From DASZHJ01 sp035517495 (lineage in GTDB: Bacteria; Pseudomonadota; Alphaproteobacteria; ATCC43930; CGMCC-115725), in NCBI GenBank assembly GCA_035517495.1, contig DATIYT010000144.1, positions 1 through 64,000 of the forward strand: DNA of 64,000 bases. The letters run 5' to 3'. Both the position numbers and the translations under genes were made by a program. The notes under the pieces are model-generated. The model had not been told where the DNA came from and searched no databases. It saw only the letters and a program-made list of their open reading frames with translations. Below are positions 40,023-48,349 of the stretch, piece by piece. Numbering within the stretch: position 1 is the stretch's first letter; the number at the start of each line of letters is the position of its first letter.

Positions 40023-43000
40023 GGAACCCCCTACCCCGTTTCGAAGACGGAATGAGCGATGGCGGCTACGTGGAGCTGCAAGTCGCCAGCAATTTCTCGT
40101 TCCTGCGCGGCGCTTCGCATCCCGAGGAGCTCGTGAGCGAGGCGGTGCGGCTCGGCCATCGCGCGGTGGCACTCACCGATCACAATAGTCTTGCGGGCGT
40201 GGTGCGCGCGCACCAGGCGGCGCGCGAGCATGAGTGCCGTTTCGTACTGGGCTGCCGCCTCGGTCTCGAGGATCGACCGAGCCTGCTGGTTTATCCGACG
40301 GATCGCGCCGCCTATGCGCGGCTCTGCCGCCTGCTGACGCGCGGCAAGCGGCGCGCCGAGAAGGGTGATTGCCGCCTCACCTATGCCGATCTCCGCGAGC
40401 ATGGCGAGGGACAGATCGTGGTTGCGCTGCCGCCGGAGCGGTGCGATGCCGGCTTCCGCGCGTTCCTCGACGAACTCGCGCGCGATTTCGGCGACCGCGC
40501 CTATCTGGGCGCACAGCACCTCTATCGCGGCGACGACGCCAAGCGGCTGCAGCGGCTGAGCCGGCTCTCGGAACAGAGCGGCCTGCCGATGGTGGCGCTC
40601 AACGACGTGCGCTATCACCGCCCGGAGCGGCGGCGCCTGCTGGACGTGATGACGGCGATCCGCGAGCACTGCACTGTTGCGGCCGCGGGACTGAAGCTCC
40701 TCGCCAACGCCGAGCGCCATCTGAAGACGCCGACGGAGATGGCGCGGTTGTTCCGCCGCTATCCAGAGGCGATCCGCTGCACCGGCGAGATCGCCGCGCG
40801 CTGCCGCTTCAGCCTCGATGAGCTGCGCTACGAATATCTGGACGAGGCGGCCGACGGCCTCACCCCGCAGCAGCGCTTGGAGCGGCTGGCGGCAGCGGGC
40901 GTGCGCGAGCGCTATCCCGAAGGTGTCCCGGACAAGGTTGCGGCCTTGCTGCGTCACGAGCTCGCGCTGGTCGCGGAGCTGAACTACGCCCCTTACTTCC
41001 TCACCGTGCATGACATCGTGACCTTCGCAAGGTCGAGGGGGATTCTCTGCCAGGGACGCGGTTCGGCCGCCAATTCCGCGGTCTGCTATTGCCTCGGCAT
41101 CACCGCCGTCGATCCCGCGCGCCTCGACCTGCTGTTCGAGCGCTTCATCAGCGCGGAGCGCAACGAGCCGCCCGACATCGACGTCGATTTCGAGCATGAG
41201 CGGCGCGAGGAGGTGATCCAGCACGTCTACGCGAAGTACGGGCGCGAGCGCGCGGGGCTTGCCGCCACGGTGATCTGCTATCGCGCACGCGGCGCCATGC
41301 GCGAGGTCGGCAAGGCGCTCGGCCTCTCCGCCGACGTGGTACAGCGCCTCGCCGAGACGGTCTGGGGCTGGAGCGAGGAGACGATCGACGACCGCCGGGC
41401 GCGCGAGCTCGGTTTCGATCCGGAAGATCGGACCTTGCGGCTGGCGCTCGAGCTCGCGGGCGAGCTGATCGGATTTCCGCGTCATCTCTCGCAGCACGTC
41501 GGCGGTTTCGTCATCACCCGCGGCCGGCTCGACGAGCTGGTGCCGATCGAGAACGCGGCGATGCCGGAGCGCACGGTGATCGAGTGGGACAAGGACGATC
41601 TCGACGCGATGGGCCTGCTCAAGATCGACGTACTCGGCCTCGGCATGCTCACCTGCATCCGCCGCGCCTTCGCGCTGATCGAGCGGCATCACGGCCGCCG
41701 GCTCGATCTCGCCACGGTTCCGGCCGAGGACGCGGCGGTCTACGACATGCTCTGCAACGCCGATTCCGTGGGCGTGTTCCAGGTCGAAAGCCGCGCGCAG
41801 ATGAGCATGCTGCCGCGCCTCAAGCCCCGGAGCTTCTACGATCTCGTGATCGAGGTCGCGATCGTTCGGCCGGGCCCGATCCAGGGCGACATGGTGCATC
41901 CCTATCTCCGCCGCCGCGACGGCAAGGAGCCGGTCGAATATCCCTCGGAAGCGCTGCGCGAGGTGCTGGGCAAGACCCTGGGCGTGCCGCTCTTCCAGGA
42001 ACAGGCCATGCGGATCGCCATGGTGGCGGCGGGGTTCAGCGGCGCCGAGGCGGATCGCCTACGCCGCGCCATGGCGACCTTCCGACGCACCGGCCAGATC
42101 GGTAATTTCCGCGACAAATTCATCGGCGGCATGATCGCCAACGGCTATCCAAAGGATTTCGCCGAGCGTTGCTTCCAGCAGATCCAGGGCTTCGGCGAAT
42201 ACGGCTTTCCGGAATCGCACGCAGCGAGCTTCGCGCTCCTGGTCTACGTCTCGGCCTGGATCAAATGCCATTACCCCGCGGCGTTCGCGGCGGCACTCCT
42301 CAATAGCCAGCCCATGGGCTTCTATGCGCCGGCGCAAATCGTGCGCGACGCGCGCGCGCATGGCGTCGAGGTGCGCGCCGTCGACGTGAACCGCAGCGAT
42401 TGGGATGCAACGCTGGAGCATTTTCCGCCGAAGTGGACGCCGGTTCGGCGCAGAAAATGCGACCAAATCAAAGAACCTGGTGCGTGTTCCGAATCCATCG
42501 AACAGGAACCTGTTCCAGAATCCGTCGAGAATGCCCTGCCGGCGCTGCGGTTGGGTCTGCGGCAGGTCCGCGGTCTCGGCGAAGAGCCCGCCCAGAAGCT
42601 GGTCCAGAATCGCGCGAGCGGCTATCGAAGCCCGATCGAGCTGATGCTGCGCGCGAGCCTCGGCAAGCCCGTGCTGGTGCGCCTTGCCGAAGCCGATGCG
42701 CTGCGCTCGCTCGGTCTCGACCGCCGCCGCGCGCTCTGGGCGGTCAAGGGCCTGAGCGATGATGCCTTGCCGCTATTCGAGGGCCTGCCGCCCGCGGCGC
42801 GGCAGCGTCCCGAAGCGGAGGTCCGCCTGCCGGAGATGCGCTTGGGCGAGCACGTCGTCAGCGACTACGCCTTCCTCGACCTCTCGCTCAAGAGCCATCC
42901 GATGGCGCTGCTGCGCCGGCGCTTCGCGCGCGAGGGCGTGGTGCGCGCCGCGGACCTGGCGCACCGCGATCCCGAAAGCCTGGTCGATGTCGCGGGGCTG

Positions 43001-43303
43001 GTACTGGTGCGCCAGCGCCCCGGCAGCGCCAACGGCGTCATCTTCGCGACGCTTGAGGACGAGACCGGCGTCGCCAACATCATCGTCTGGCCCGACACCT
43101 TCGAGCGTTTCCGCGCCGAGCTGATGGGCGCGACCTTGCTCCTCTGCCGCGGGCGTCTGCAGCGTGAGGGGATCGTCATCCACGTGATCGCCGAGCGGCT
43201 TTGGGATCTCTCCAATCGCCTCGGAGAGCTTAGGGACCCCGAAGGCTCCCGGCCGCCATACGCACCAACCGAGCTTTCAGTGCGCAGCCGGGATTTCCAC
43301 TGA
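40019..43303 (+). CDS. dnaE2: Error-prone DNA polymerase DnaE2
   Basis: A C-family polymerase of about 1094 residues, the catalytic part of the ImuA-ImuB-DnaE2 mutasome. The PHP domain opens YVELQVASNFSFLRGASHPEEL; the catalytic aspartates are in PDIDVDFEHERR and LLKIDVLGLGMLT; the OB-fold is at the C-terminus (VAGLVLVRQRPGSANGVIF). The ATG at 40019 overlaps the imuB stop; ATG 40052 is an alternative. At about residues 801-834 a run rich in charged residues (FPPKWTPVRRRKCDQIKEPG) interrupts the usual sequence and matches a palindromic repeat read in frame (42421-42520). Confidence 0.93.
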   Translation: MRNPLPRFEDGMSDGGYVELQVASNFSFLRGASHPEELVSEAVRLGHRAVALTDHNSLAGVVRAHQAAREHECRFVLGCRLGLEDRPSLLVYPTDRAAYARLCRLLTRGKRRAEKGDCRLTYADLREHGEGQIVVALPPERCDAGFRAFLDELARDFGDRAYLGAQHLYRGDDAKRLQRLSRLSEQSGLPMVALNDVRYHRPERRRLLDVMTAIREHCTVAAAGLKLLANAERHLKTPTEMARLFRRYPEAIRCTGEIAARCRFSLDELRYEYLDEAADGLTPQQRLERLAAAGVRERYPEGVPDKVAALLRHELALVAELNYAPYFLTVHDIVTFARSRGILCQGRGSAANSAVCYCLGITAVDPARLDLLFERFISAERNEPPDIDVDFEHERREEVIQHVYAKYGRERAGLAATVICYRARGAMREVGKALGLSADVVQRLAETVWGWSEETIDDRRARELGFDPEDRTLRLALELAGELIGFPRHLSQHVGGFVITRGRLDELVPIENAAMPERTVIEWDKDDLDAMGLLKIDVLGLGMLTCIRRAFALIERHHGRRLDLATVPAEDAAVYDMLCNADSVGVFQVESRAQMSMLPRLKPRSFYDLVIEVAIVRPGPIQGDMVHPYLRRRDGKEPVEYPSEALREVLGKTLGVPLFQEQAMRIAMVAAGFSGAEADRLRRAMATFRRTGQIGNFRDKFIGGMIANGYPKDFAERCFQQIQGFGEYGFPESHAASFALLVYVSAWIKCHYPAAFAAALLNSQPMGFYAPAQIVRDARAHGVEVRAVDVNRSDWDATLEHFPPKWTPVRRRKCDQIKEPGACSESIEQEPVPESVENALPALRLGLRQVRGLGEEPAQKLVQNRASGYRSPIELMLRASLGKPVLVRLAEADALRSLGLDRRRALWAVKGLSDDALPLFEGLPPAARQRPEAEVRLPEMRLGEHVVSDYAFLDLSLKSHPMALLRRRFAREGVVRAADLAHRDPESLVDVAGLVLVRQRPGSANGVIFATLEDETGVANIIVWPDTFERFRAELMGATLLLCRGRLQREGIVIHVIAERLWDLSNRLGELRDPEGSRPPYAPTELSVRSRDFH
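42421..42520 (+). repeat. Extragenic-type palindromic repeat inserted in frame in dnaE2
   Basis: The stretch from TTTTCCGCCGAAGTGG through GGTTCGGCGCAGAAAATG to GAACAGGAACCTGTTCCAG resembles, from memory, an abundant intergenic repeat of Rhizobiales genomes (AAGTGGN-CCGGTTC, AAAATGCG, then a TTCCGATTCCATC hairpin). It keeps the dnaE2 frame and adds about 33 codons at a variable surface position between the TLEHF and LPALRLGLRQVRGL segments. The hairpin part (TGTTCCGA/TCGAACA) has decayed by one base. Confidence 0.6.
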
Positions 43304-43405
43304 CCGGTGCAGATTGTTGTTGACAAAGATATGAACAGAACGGGAACATGCGCTCACTCGGTGCGTTCCGGTCTATTCGTTCTATCCATGATAAGGAGGC
43401 TCCCC

Positions 43406-43894
43406 ATGTCCTATCCCCACAGAATTACCCCGCCGATCATCCTCACCCTTGCGGTGCTGATGGCGGCACCGGCCTTTGCACAGGCACAGGGCACATTGCC
43501 GCCCGCCGCCAAGCGCGATTGGGCCGACTACTACCTCGCTCGCGTTGACACCGACAACAAAGGCTACATCAGCCTCGAAGACGCCAAGCGCTATGCCTCG
43601 GCTCAGTTCGATCGCCTCGACGTCAATCATAGCGGCGTGGTCGATCGCGATGAATTCGTGGCGTCGCTCAAGCGCGCGGTCGAACATGCCTCGACGCTCG
43701 ATCGCCAGCAGCGGCTACAGCGCGCGCTCGACCGGCGCGAAACGCTGTTCCACACGCTCGATCAGAAGGGCGACGGCAAGATCACCAAGGAAGAATACGT
43801 CGCCGCGGCGGTGCAGCATTTCAACGAGCTCGATATCGACAAGACCGGCAAAGTGACGGTGCAGGAGCTGCGTGTCGCCCGTCATGGGCTTTGA
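43406..43894 (+). CDS. Exported EF-hand calcium-binding protein
   Basis: A 162-residue protein with a signal peptide (to about residue 27, FAQAQG) and four EF-hand loops: DTDNKGYISLED, DVNHSGVVDRDE, DQKGDGKITKEE and DIDKTGKVTVQE. Calcium binding in the periplasm or outside is expected; no enzymatic domain is present. The ATG at 43406 has a near-perfect AAGGAGG ribosome site. It stands alone after dnaE2. Confidence 0.85.
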   Translation: MSYPHRITPPIILTLAVLMAAPAFAQAQGTLPPAAKRDWADYYLARVDTDNKGYISLEDAKRYASAQFDRLDVNHSGVVDRDEFVASLKRAVEHASTLDRQQRLQRALDRRETLFHTLDQKGDGKITKEEYVAAAVQHFNELDIDKTGKVTVQELRVARHGL

Positions 43895-43938
43895 CACGGT
43901 CCGCAATCCCTTGAACTGATCCCTCACCCCCGACCATT

Positions 43939-43962
43939 GCCCTCTCCCCATGGGGAGAGGGC
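43939..43962. repeat. 24-bp perfect palindrome, REP-like
   Basis: GCCCTCTCCCCATGGGGAGAGGGC-type palindrome, complete over 24 bases, preceded by CCCTCACCCC. It resembles the CCTCACCCC...GGGGAGAGGG element inside the ruvC tail (52859-52891). It lies between the EF-hand gene and the racemase-family gene and may also end transcription. Confidence 0.55.
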
Positions 43963-44027
43963 AGGGCGCCCTTTTGCCGGCTCCGCGACGGTGCTACCTC
44001 TGTCTTGATCCTGACGGGGGAGCAGCC

Positions 44028-45062
44028 ATGGGCGGCGAGACCTACGAGACCCTAGATATGCACACCGCCGGCGAGCCGGTGCGCATCGTGACGGCGGGCT
44101 ATCCGCCGCTGCCCGGTGCGACCATCCTGGAAAAGCGCCGACACGCCAAGGCCAGGTTCGACCACATCCGCCGCCGGCTGATGCTCGAGCCGCGCGGACA
44201 TCAGGATATGTACGGCGTGATCCCGGTGGTGCCTTCCGATCCCGAGGCGCAGCTTGCCGTGCTGTTCATGCACAATTCCGGCTACAGCACCATGTGCGGG
44301 CACGCGACGATCGCGATCGGCCGATGGGCGGTTGAGCAGAAGTTGGTGCCGGTGACCCGGCCGCTCACGGTCTTCAACCTCGAATGCCCCTGCGGTGTGG
44401 TGCGCGTCACGGTCGAAGTCGGCGAACATGGAACCGGCGAAGTGACTTTCGAGAGTGTGCCGGCCTTCGCGAGCCACCTCGATCTCGACGTGGCGACGGA
44501 GGCGTTCGGCCGGCTGCGGCTCGATATCGCCTTCGGCGGCGCCTTCTATGCGATCCTGCCGGCGTCTCGCCTCGGGCTTTCCATGTTCCAGACACCGCTC
44601 GAGCGGTTGATCGCGGCGGGCCGCAGCATCACCGCGGCCACCCGGGCGCAAGTGATCCTCGAACACCCGGAGGCACCGGATCTCGCCTTTCTCTACGGCA
44701 CGATCCTGACCGATGACGTGGAACCTTCATCCCGACAACCCAGCACCAATCTCTGCATCTTCGCGGAAGGGCAGGTGGACCGGAGCCCGACCGGGAGCGG
44801 CGTCACCGCGCGCCTGGCGCTGGACCACGCCCGTGGCCGCCTCGACCTCGGGATGCGCCGAAGCTTCCGAGGCCTGACCGGCGGGCCGTTTTCGGGCGAG
44901 CTGGTGCGTACCGCGCGCGCCGGCAACCGCGCCGCGGTGATTGCGCGGGTGGGTGGCCGGTCCTATCACGCGGGCCGCTCCCGCTTCGTGATCGAGGAAG
45001 ACGATCCGCTGCGCGACGGGTTCGCCGTTCCCCACGATCTCGGCGAGCTCTCGCCGCGATGA
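44028..45062 (+). CDS. trans-3-hydroxy-L-proline dehydratase (proline racemase family)
   Basis: A 344-residue proline-racemase-fold enzyme. The first catalytic site keeps its Cys in MCGHATIAIG (about residue 90), but the second has Thr in DRSPTGSGVTAR (about residue 254), where racemases and 4-hydroxyproline epimerases have Cys. The Cys/Thr pair defines trans-3-hydroxy-L-proline dehydratases, which make pyrroline-2-carboxylate. Other motifs are DMHTAGEPVRIV and FGGAFYAI. GGGGGAG precedes the ATG at 44028. It overlaps putA by 4 bases, so the product, once reduced to proline, would be degraded by PutA. Confidence 0.85.
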   Translation: MGGETYETLDMHTAGEPVRIVTAGYPPLPGATILEKRRHAKARFDHIRRRLMLEPRGHQDMYGVIPVVPSDPEAQLAVLFMHNSGYSTMCGHATIAIGRWAVEQKLVPVTRPLTVFNLECPCGVVRVTVEVGEHGTGEVTFESVPAFASHLDLDVATEAFGRLRLDIAFGGAFYAILPASRLGLSMFQTPLERLIAAGRSITAATRAQVILEHPEAPDLAFLYGTILTDDVEPSSRQPSTNLCIFAEGQVDRSPTGSGVTARLALDHARGRLDLGMRRSFRGLTGGPFSGELVRTARAGNRAAVIARVGGRSYHAGRSRFVIEEDDPLRDGFAVPHDLGELSPR

Positions 45063-48000
45063 GCTTTGTTCAGGAGCCGCCGCCGTCGGTTCCGCCGCCG
45101 CTGCGCGCGGCGATCGAGCGCTGTTATCGCGAGGATGAATCGGAAGCGGTCGCGCGGACCCTCGCTGCGGCGGAGCTGCCGCCCGATCTGCTGGACCGGA
45201 TCGCCGAGCGGGCGCGCGGGCTGGTGGTCGAGGTGCGCCGGCAGCGTCTTGGCAAGGGCGGGCTCGACGCGTTCCTGCACGAATACGCGCTCTCTTCGCG
45301 CGAAGGCATCGTGCTCATGTGCCTGGCCGAGGCGCTGCTGCGCATTCCCGATGCCGAGACGGTAGACCGGCTGATCCGGGACAAGCTCGGCCAGGCCGAT
45401 TGGGCGCAGCATCTGGGGCAGTCGGAATCGCTGTTTGTCAACGCCTCCACCTGGGGGCTCATGCTGACCGGGCGGCTCATGAAAGCGGATGAGTCCGAGC
45501 ACGATTTTGCCGGCGTGGTGCGGCGGCTGGTGGCGCGTTCGGGCGAACCCGTGGTGCGCCAGGCCGTGACGGCCGCGATGCGCATTCTCGGGCGCCAGTT
45601 CGTGATGGGGCGGACCATCGCCGAGGCGCTGGAACGCGCGCGCCCGGCGGAGCGGGTGGGCTATCGCCACTCCTATGACATGCTGGGCGAGGCCGCGCGC
45701 ACCGCCGCCGACGCGCGCCGCTATTTCGAGAGTTACGAGGAGGCAATTTCGGCATTGGGCGCGGCGGTCGAGGGTCGCGGCGTCGTGGATGCTCCCGGCA
45801 TCTCGGTCAAGCTTTCGGCGCTGCATCCGCGCTACGAGGAGGGGCAGCGGCAGCGCGCCATGACCGAGCTGCTGCCGAGCGTCTTGTCGCTCGCGCGCCA
45901 TGCCAAGGCACAAGGCATCGGCTTTACCATCGATGCCGAGGAATCCGAGCGTCTCGATCTCTCGCTCGATCTCGTCGAGGCACTCGTGATCGATCCATCG
46001 CTCGCGGGCTGGGAGGGCCTCGGTCTTGCGATCCAGGCCTATCAGAAGCGCGTGCTGCCGCTGATCGATTGGCTCGCCGATCTGGCGGGGCGCGCTCGGC
46101 GCCGTCTCATGGTGCGCCTGGTCAAGGGCGCATACTGGGACAGCGAGATCAAGCGCAGCCAGGAGCGCGGGCTCGAAGGCTATCCAGTCTTCACCCGCAA
46201 GGTCGCAACCGATGCCTCCTATCTTGCGGCGGCGAAGCGCCTGCTGGCGGCGGCTGCGGCATTCTTTCCGCAATTCGCGACCCACAACGCGCACACTTTG
46301 GCGGCGGTTCTGGAACTCGCGGGCGAGCGCCGCGACTACGAATTCCAACGCCTGCACGGTATGGGCGAGGCGCTTTACGAGCAAGTGGTCGGCGAGAACA
46401 AGCTCGCGCGTCCCTGCCGCGTCTACGCGCCGGTCGGAAGCCACGAGGACTTGTTGGCTTATCTCGTGCGGCGGCTGCTGGAGAACGGCGCCAACACTTC
46501 CTTTGTCAATCGCATCGTCGACGACAAGGCACCGATCGAGGAGATCATCGCCGATCCCGTCGCGCGGTTGCGCCGTCTCGCGAGCAAGCCGCATCCGCGC
46601 ATTCCGCTGCCGCGCGACCTCTATGGCGGCGAGCGCCGCAATTCGCGTGGCCTCGATCTTTCGAGCCGGTCCGAGCTTGCGCGGCTCAAGTTGGAACTGG
46701 AGGCGGCGGCGCGGGTCGATTGGACCTCGGCGCCGATTGTGGCCGGCGCGGAACTTTCGGGATCGGCGCGTCCGGTCCGCGATCCGGTCGATCGCACGCG
46801 CGTTGTCGGCGGTGTGGTCGAGGCCGAGCCGACCCAGGTCGACCGCGCGATCGAGCGCGCCAAACGGGCCGCGGCCGAGTGGGACGCGACGCCCGCGGAA
46901 ATCCGCGCCCGCGCGTTGGAGGGAGCGGCCGATCTCTTCGAGGAACGCATGGCGGCGCTCGCGGCGATCGTCATTCGCGAGGGTGGGCGAATTATCCCGG
47001 ATGCGATCTCCGAGGTCCGCGAGGCCGTCGATTTCTGCCGGTACTACGCGGCGTGTGCCCGCGCCGACTTTGCCGTGCCCTTGGCGATGCCCGGACCGAC
47101 CGGCGAGCGCGACGCGCTGGAGCTGCATGGCCGTGGCGTTTTCGCCTGCATCAGTCCGTGGAATTTCCCGTTGGCGATTTTCACCGGACAGATAGCGGCG
47201 GCGCTGGCGGCGGGGAATGCGGTGCTGGCGAAGCCCGCCGAGCAGACGCCGTTGATTGCCGCCGCGGCGGTTCGGCTCATGCACCAAGCCGGCATTCCCT
47301 CCGAGGTGCTGCACTTGCTGCCGGGCGACGGGAAGGTGGGCCAGCGCCTGGTTGCCGACCCGCGAGTGGCCGGCATCGCCTTCACCGGCTCGACCGAGAC
47401 CGCACGCGCGATCAATCGCGCGCTCGCCGAGCGCGAGGGGCCGATCGCGGTGCTGATTGCCGAGACCGGCGGACAGAACGCCATGGTGGTGGATTCTTCC
47501 GCGCTTCCGGAGCAGGTGGTGCAGGACGTGCTCACCTCCGCTTTCGACAGCGCGGGCCAGCGCTGCTCGGCGCTGCGTCTGCTGTGCCTGCAATCCGATA
47601 TTGCCGACCGAGTGATCGAGATGCTGAAGGGCGCCATGGCAGAGCTTAGGATCGGCGATCCCGCCCTGCTCGCGACCGATGTGGGGCCGGTGATCGACGA
47701 GGACGCGCGCGCAATGCTCGTCCAACACGACGAGAGGATGCGCAGGGAGGGGCGCTTGCTCCTCGAGTGCCCGCTTCCGGCGGGCCTTGAGCGCGGCGTG
47801 TTCTTCGCGCCCCGCGCCTTCGAGATCGACAGAGTGGCGCGCCTCACGCGCGAGGTATTCGGGCCGATCCTGCACGTGGTGCGATGGCGGCGCGGCGAGC
47901 TCGACGGGCTGTTGGCGGCCATCGATGCGACCGGTTACGGCCTGACCCTCGGCATCCATAGCCGGATCGACGGAACCGTCGAGGCCGTGCGCCGGCGCCT

Positions 48001-48214
48001 GCACGTCGGCAATGCCTATGTGAACCGCAATATGATCGGGGCGGTGGTCGGCGTGCAACCCTTCGGCGGCGAGGGCCTATCTGGAACCGGGCCCAAGGCT
48101 GGCGGCCCGCACTATCTGCCGCGCTTTGCGGTCGAGCGCACGGTTTCGATCGACACTACCGCCGCCGGCGGCAATGCCAGCCTGCTTTCGCTCCAAGAGG
48201 ACGATCCAATTTAA
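45059..48214 (+). CDS. putA: Bifunctional proline dehydrogenase / glutamate-semialdehyde dehydrogenase PutA
   Basis: A 1051-residue enzyme oxidising proline to glutamate. The FAD-dependent proline dehydrogenase barrel spans about residues 120-470 (FTIDAEESERLDLSLDL, RLVKGAYWDSEIKR, FATHNAHTLAA); the NAD-dependent aldehyde dehydrogenase spans about 540-1000, with ISPWNFPLAIFTG, the general base Glu in LIAETGGQNAMVV and the catalytic Cys in AGQRCSALRLL. The ribbon-helix-helix DNA-binding domain of enterobacterial PutA is missing, so this is the short, purely enzymatic type. It follows the 3-hydroxyproline dehydratase with a 4-base overlap. Confidence 0.96.
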   Translation: MSFVQEPPPSVPPPLRAAIERCYREDESEAVARTLAAAELPPDLLDRIAERARGLVVEVRRQRLGKGGLDAFLHEYALSSREGIVLMCLAEALLRIPDAETVDRLIRDKLGQADWAQHLGQSESLFVNASTWGLMLTGRLMKADESEHDFAGVVRRLVARSGEPVVRQAVTAAMRILGRQFVMGRTIAEALERARPAERVGYRHSYDMLGEAARTAADARRYFESYEEAISALGAAVEGRGVVDAPGISVKLSALHPRYEEGQRQRAMTELLPSVLSLARHAKAQGIGFTIDAEESERLDLSLDLVEALVIDPSLAGWEGLGLAIQAYQKRVLPLIDWLADLAGRARRRLMVRLVKGAYWDSEIKRSQERGLEGYPVFTRKVATDASYLAAAKRLLAAAAAFFPQFATHNAHTLAAVLELAGERRDYEFQRLHGMGEALYEQVVGENKLARPCRVYAPVGSHEDLLAYLVRRLLENGANTSFVNRIVDDKAPIEEIIADPVARLRRLASKPHPRIPLPRDLYGGERRNSRGLDLSSRSELARLKLELEAAARVDWTSAPIVAGAELSGSARPVRDPVDRTRVVGGVVEAEPTQVDRAIERAKRAAAEWDATPAEIRARALEGAADLFEERMAALAAIVIREGGRIIPDAISEVREAVDFCRYYAACARADFAVPLAMPGPTGERDALELHGRGVFACISPWNFPLAIFTGQIAAALAAGNAVLAKPAEQTPLIAAAAVRLMHQAGIPSEVLHLLPGDGKVGQRLVADPRVAGIAFTGSTETARAINRALAEREGPIAVLIAETGGQNAMVVDSSALPEQVVQDVLTSAFDSAGQRCSALRLLCLQSDIADRVIEMLKGAMAELRIGDPALLATDVGPVIDEDARAMLVQHDERMRREGRLLLECPLPAGLERGVFFAPRAFEIDRVARLTREVFGPILHVVRWRRGELDGLLAAIDATGYGLTLGIHSRIDGTVEAVRRRLHVGNAYVNRNMIGAVVGVQPFGGEGLSGTGPKAGGPHYLPRFAVERTVSIDTTAAGGNASLLSLQEDDPI

Positions 48215-48349
48215 GGCTGCGGCTTGATTTGGTCGCGCGGCATTGGGGTCGCGTCCAGACTTTATGACGACGGCTTCCCTAGCCTCTTGGTTTTGACCCG
48301 TGCAGCAGGTAAGTCCCCAGGCAATCGGGAGCCACCCCGCCTGTGTCCC

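Noticed and set aside
40031..41899. 622-codon minus-strand frame
   Set aside because: Antisense of dnaE2 in a very GC-rich region; no recognisable protein features.
44966..48058. 1030-codon open frame on the minus strand
   Set aside because: It is the antisense of putA; the composition is rich in Arg and His without family resemblance, and putA is certain.
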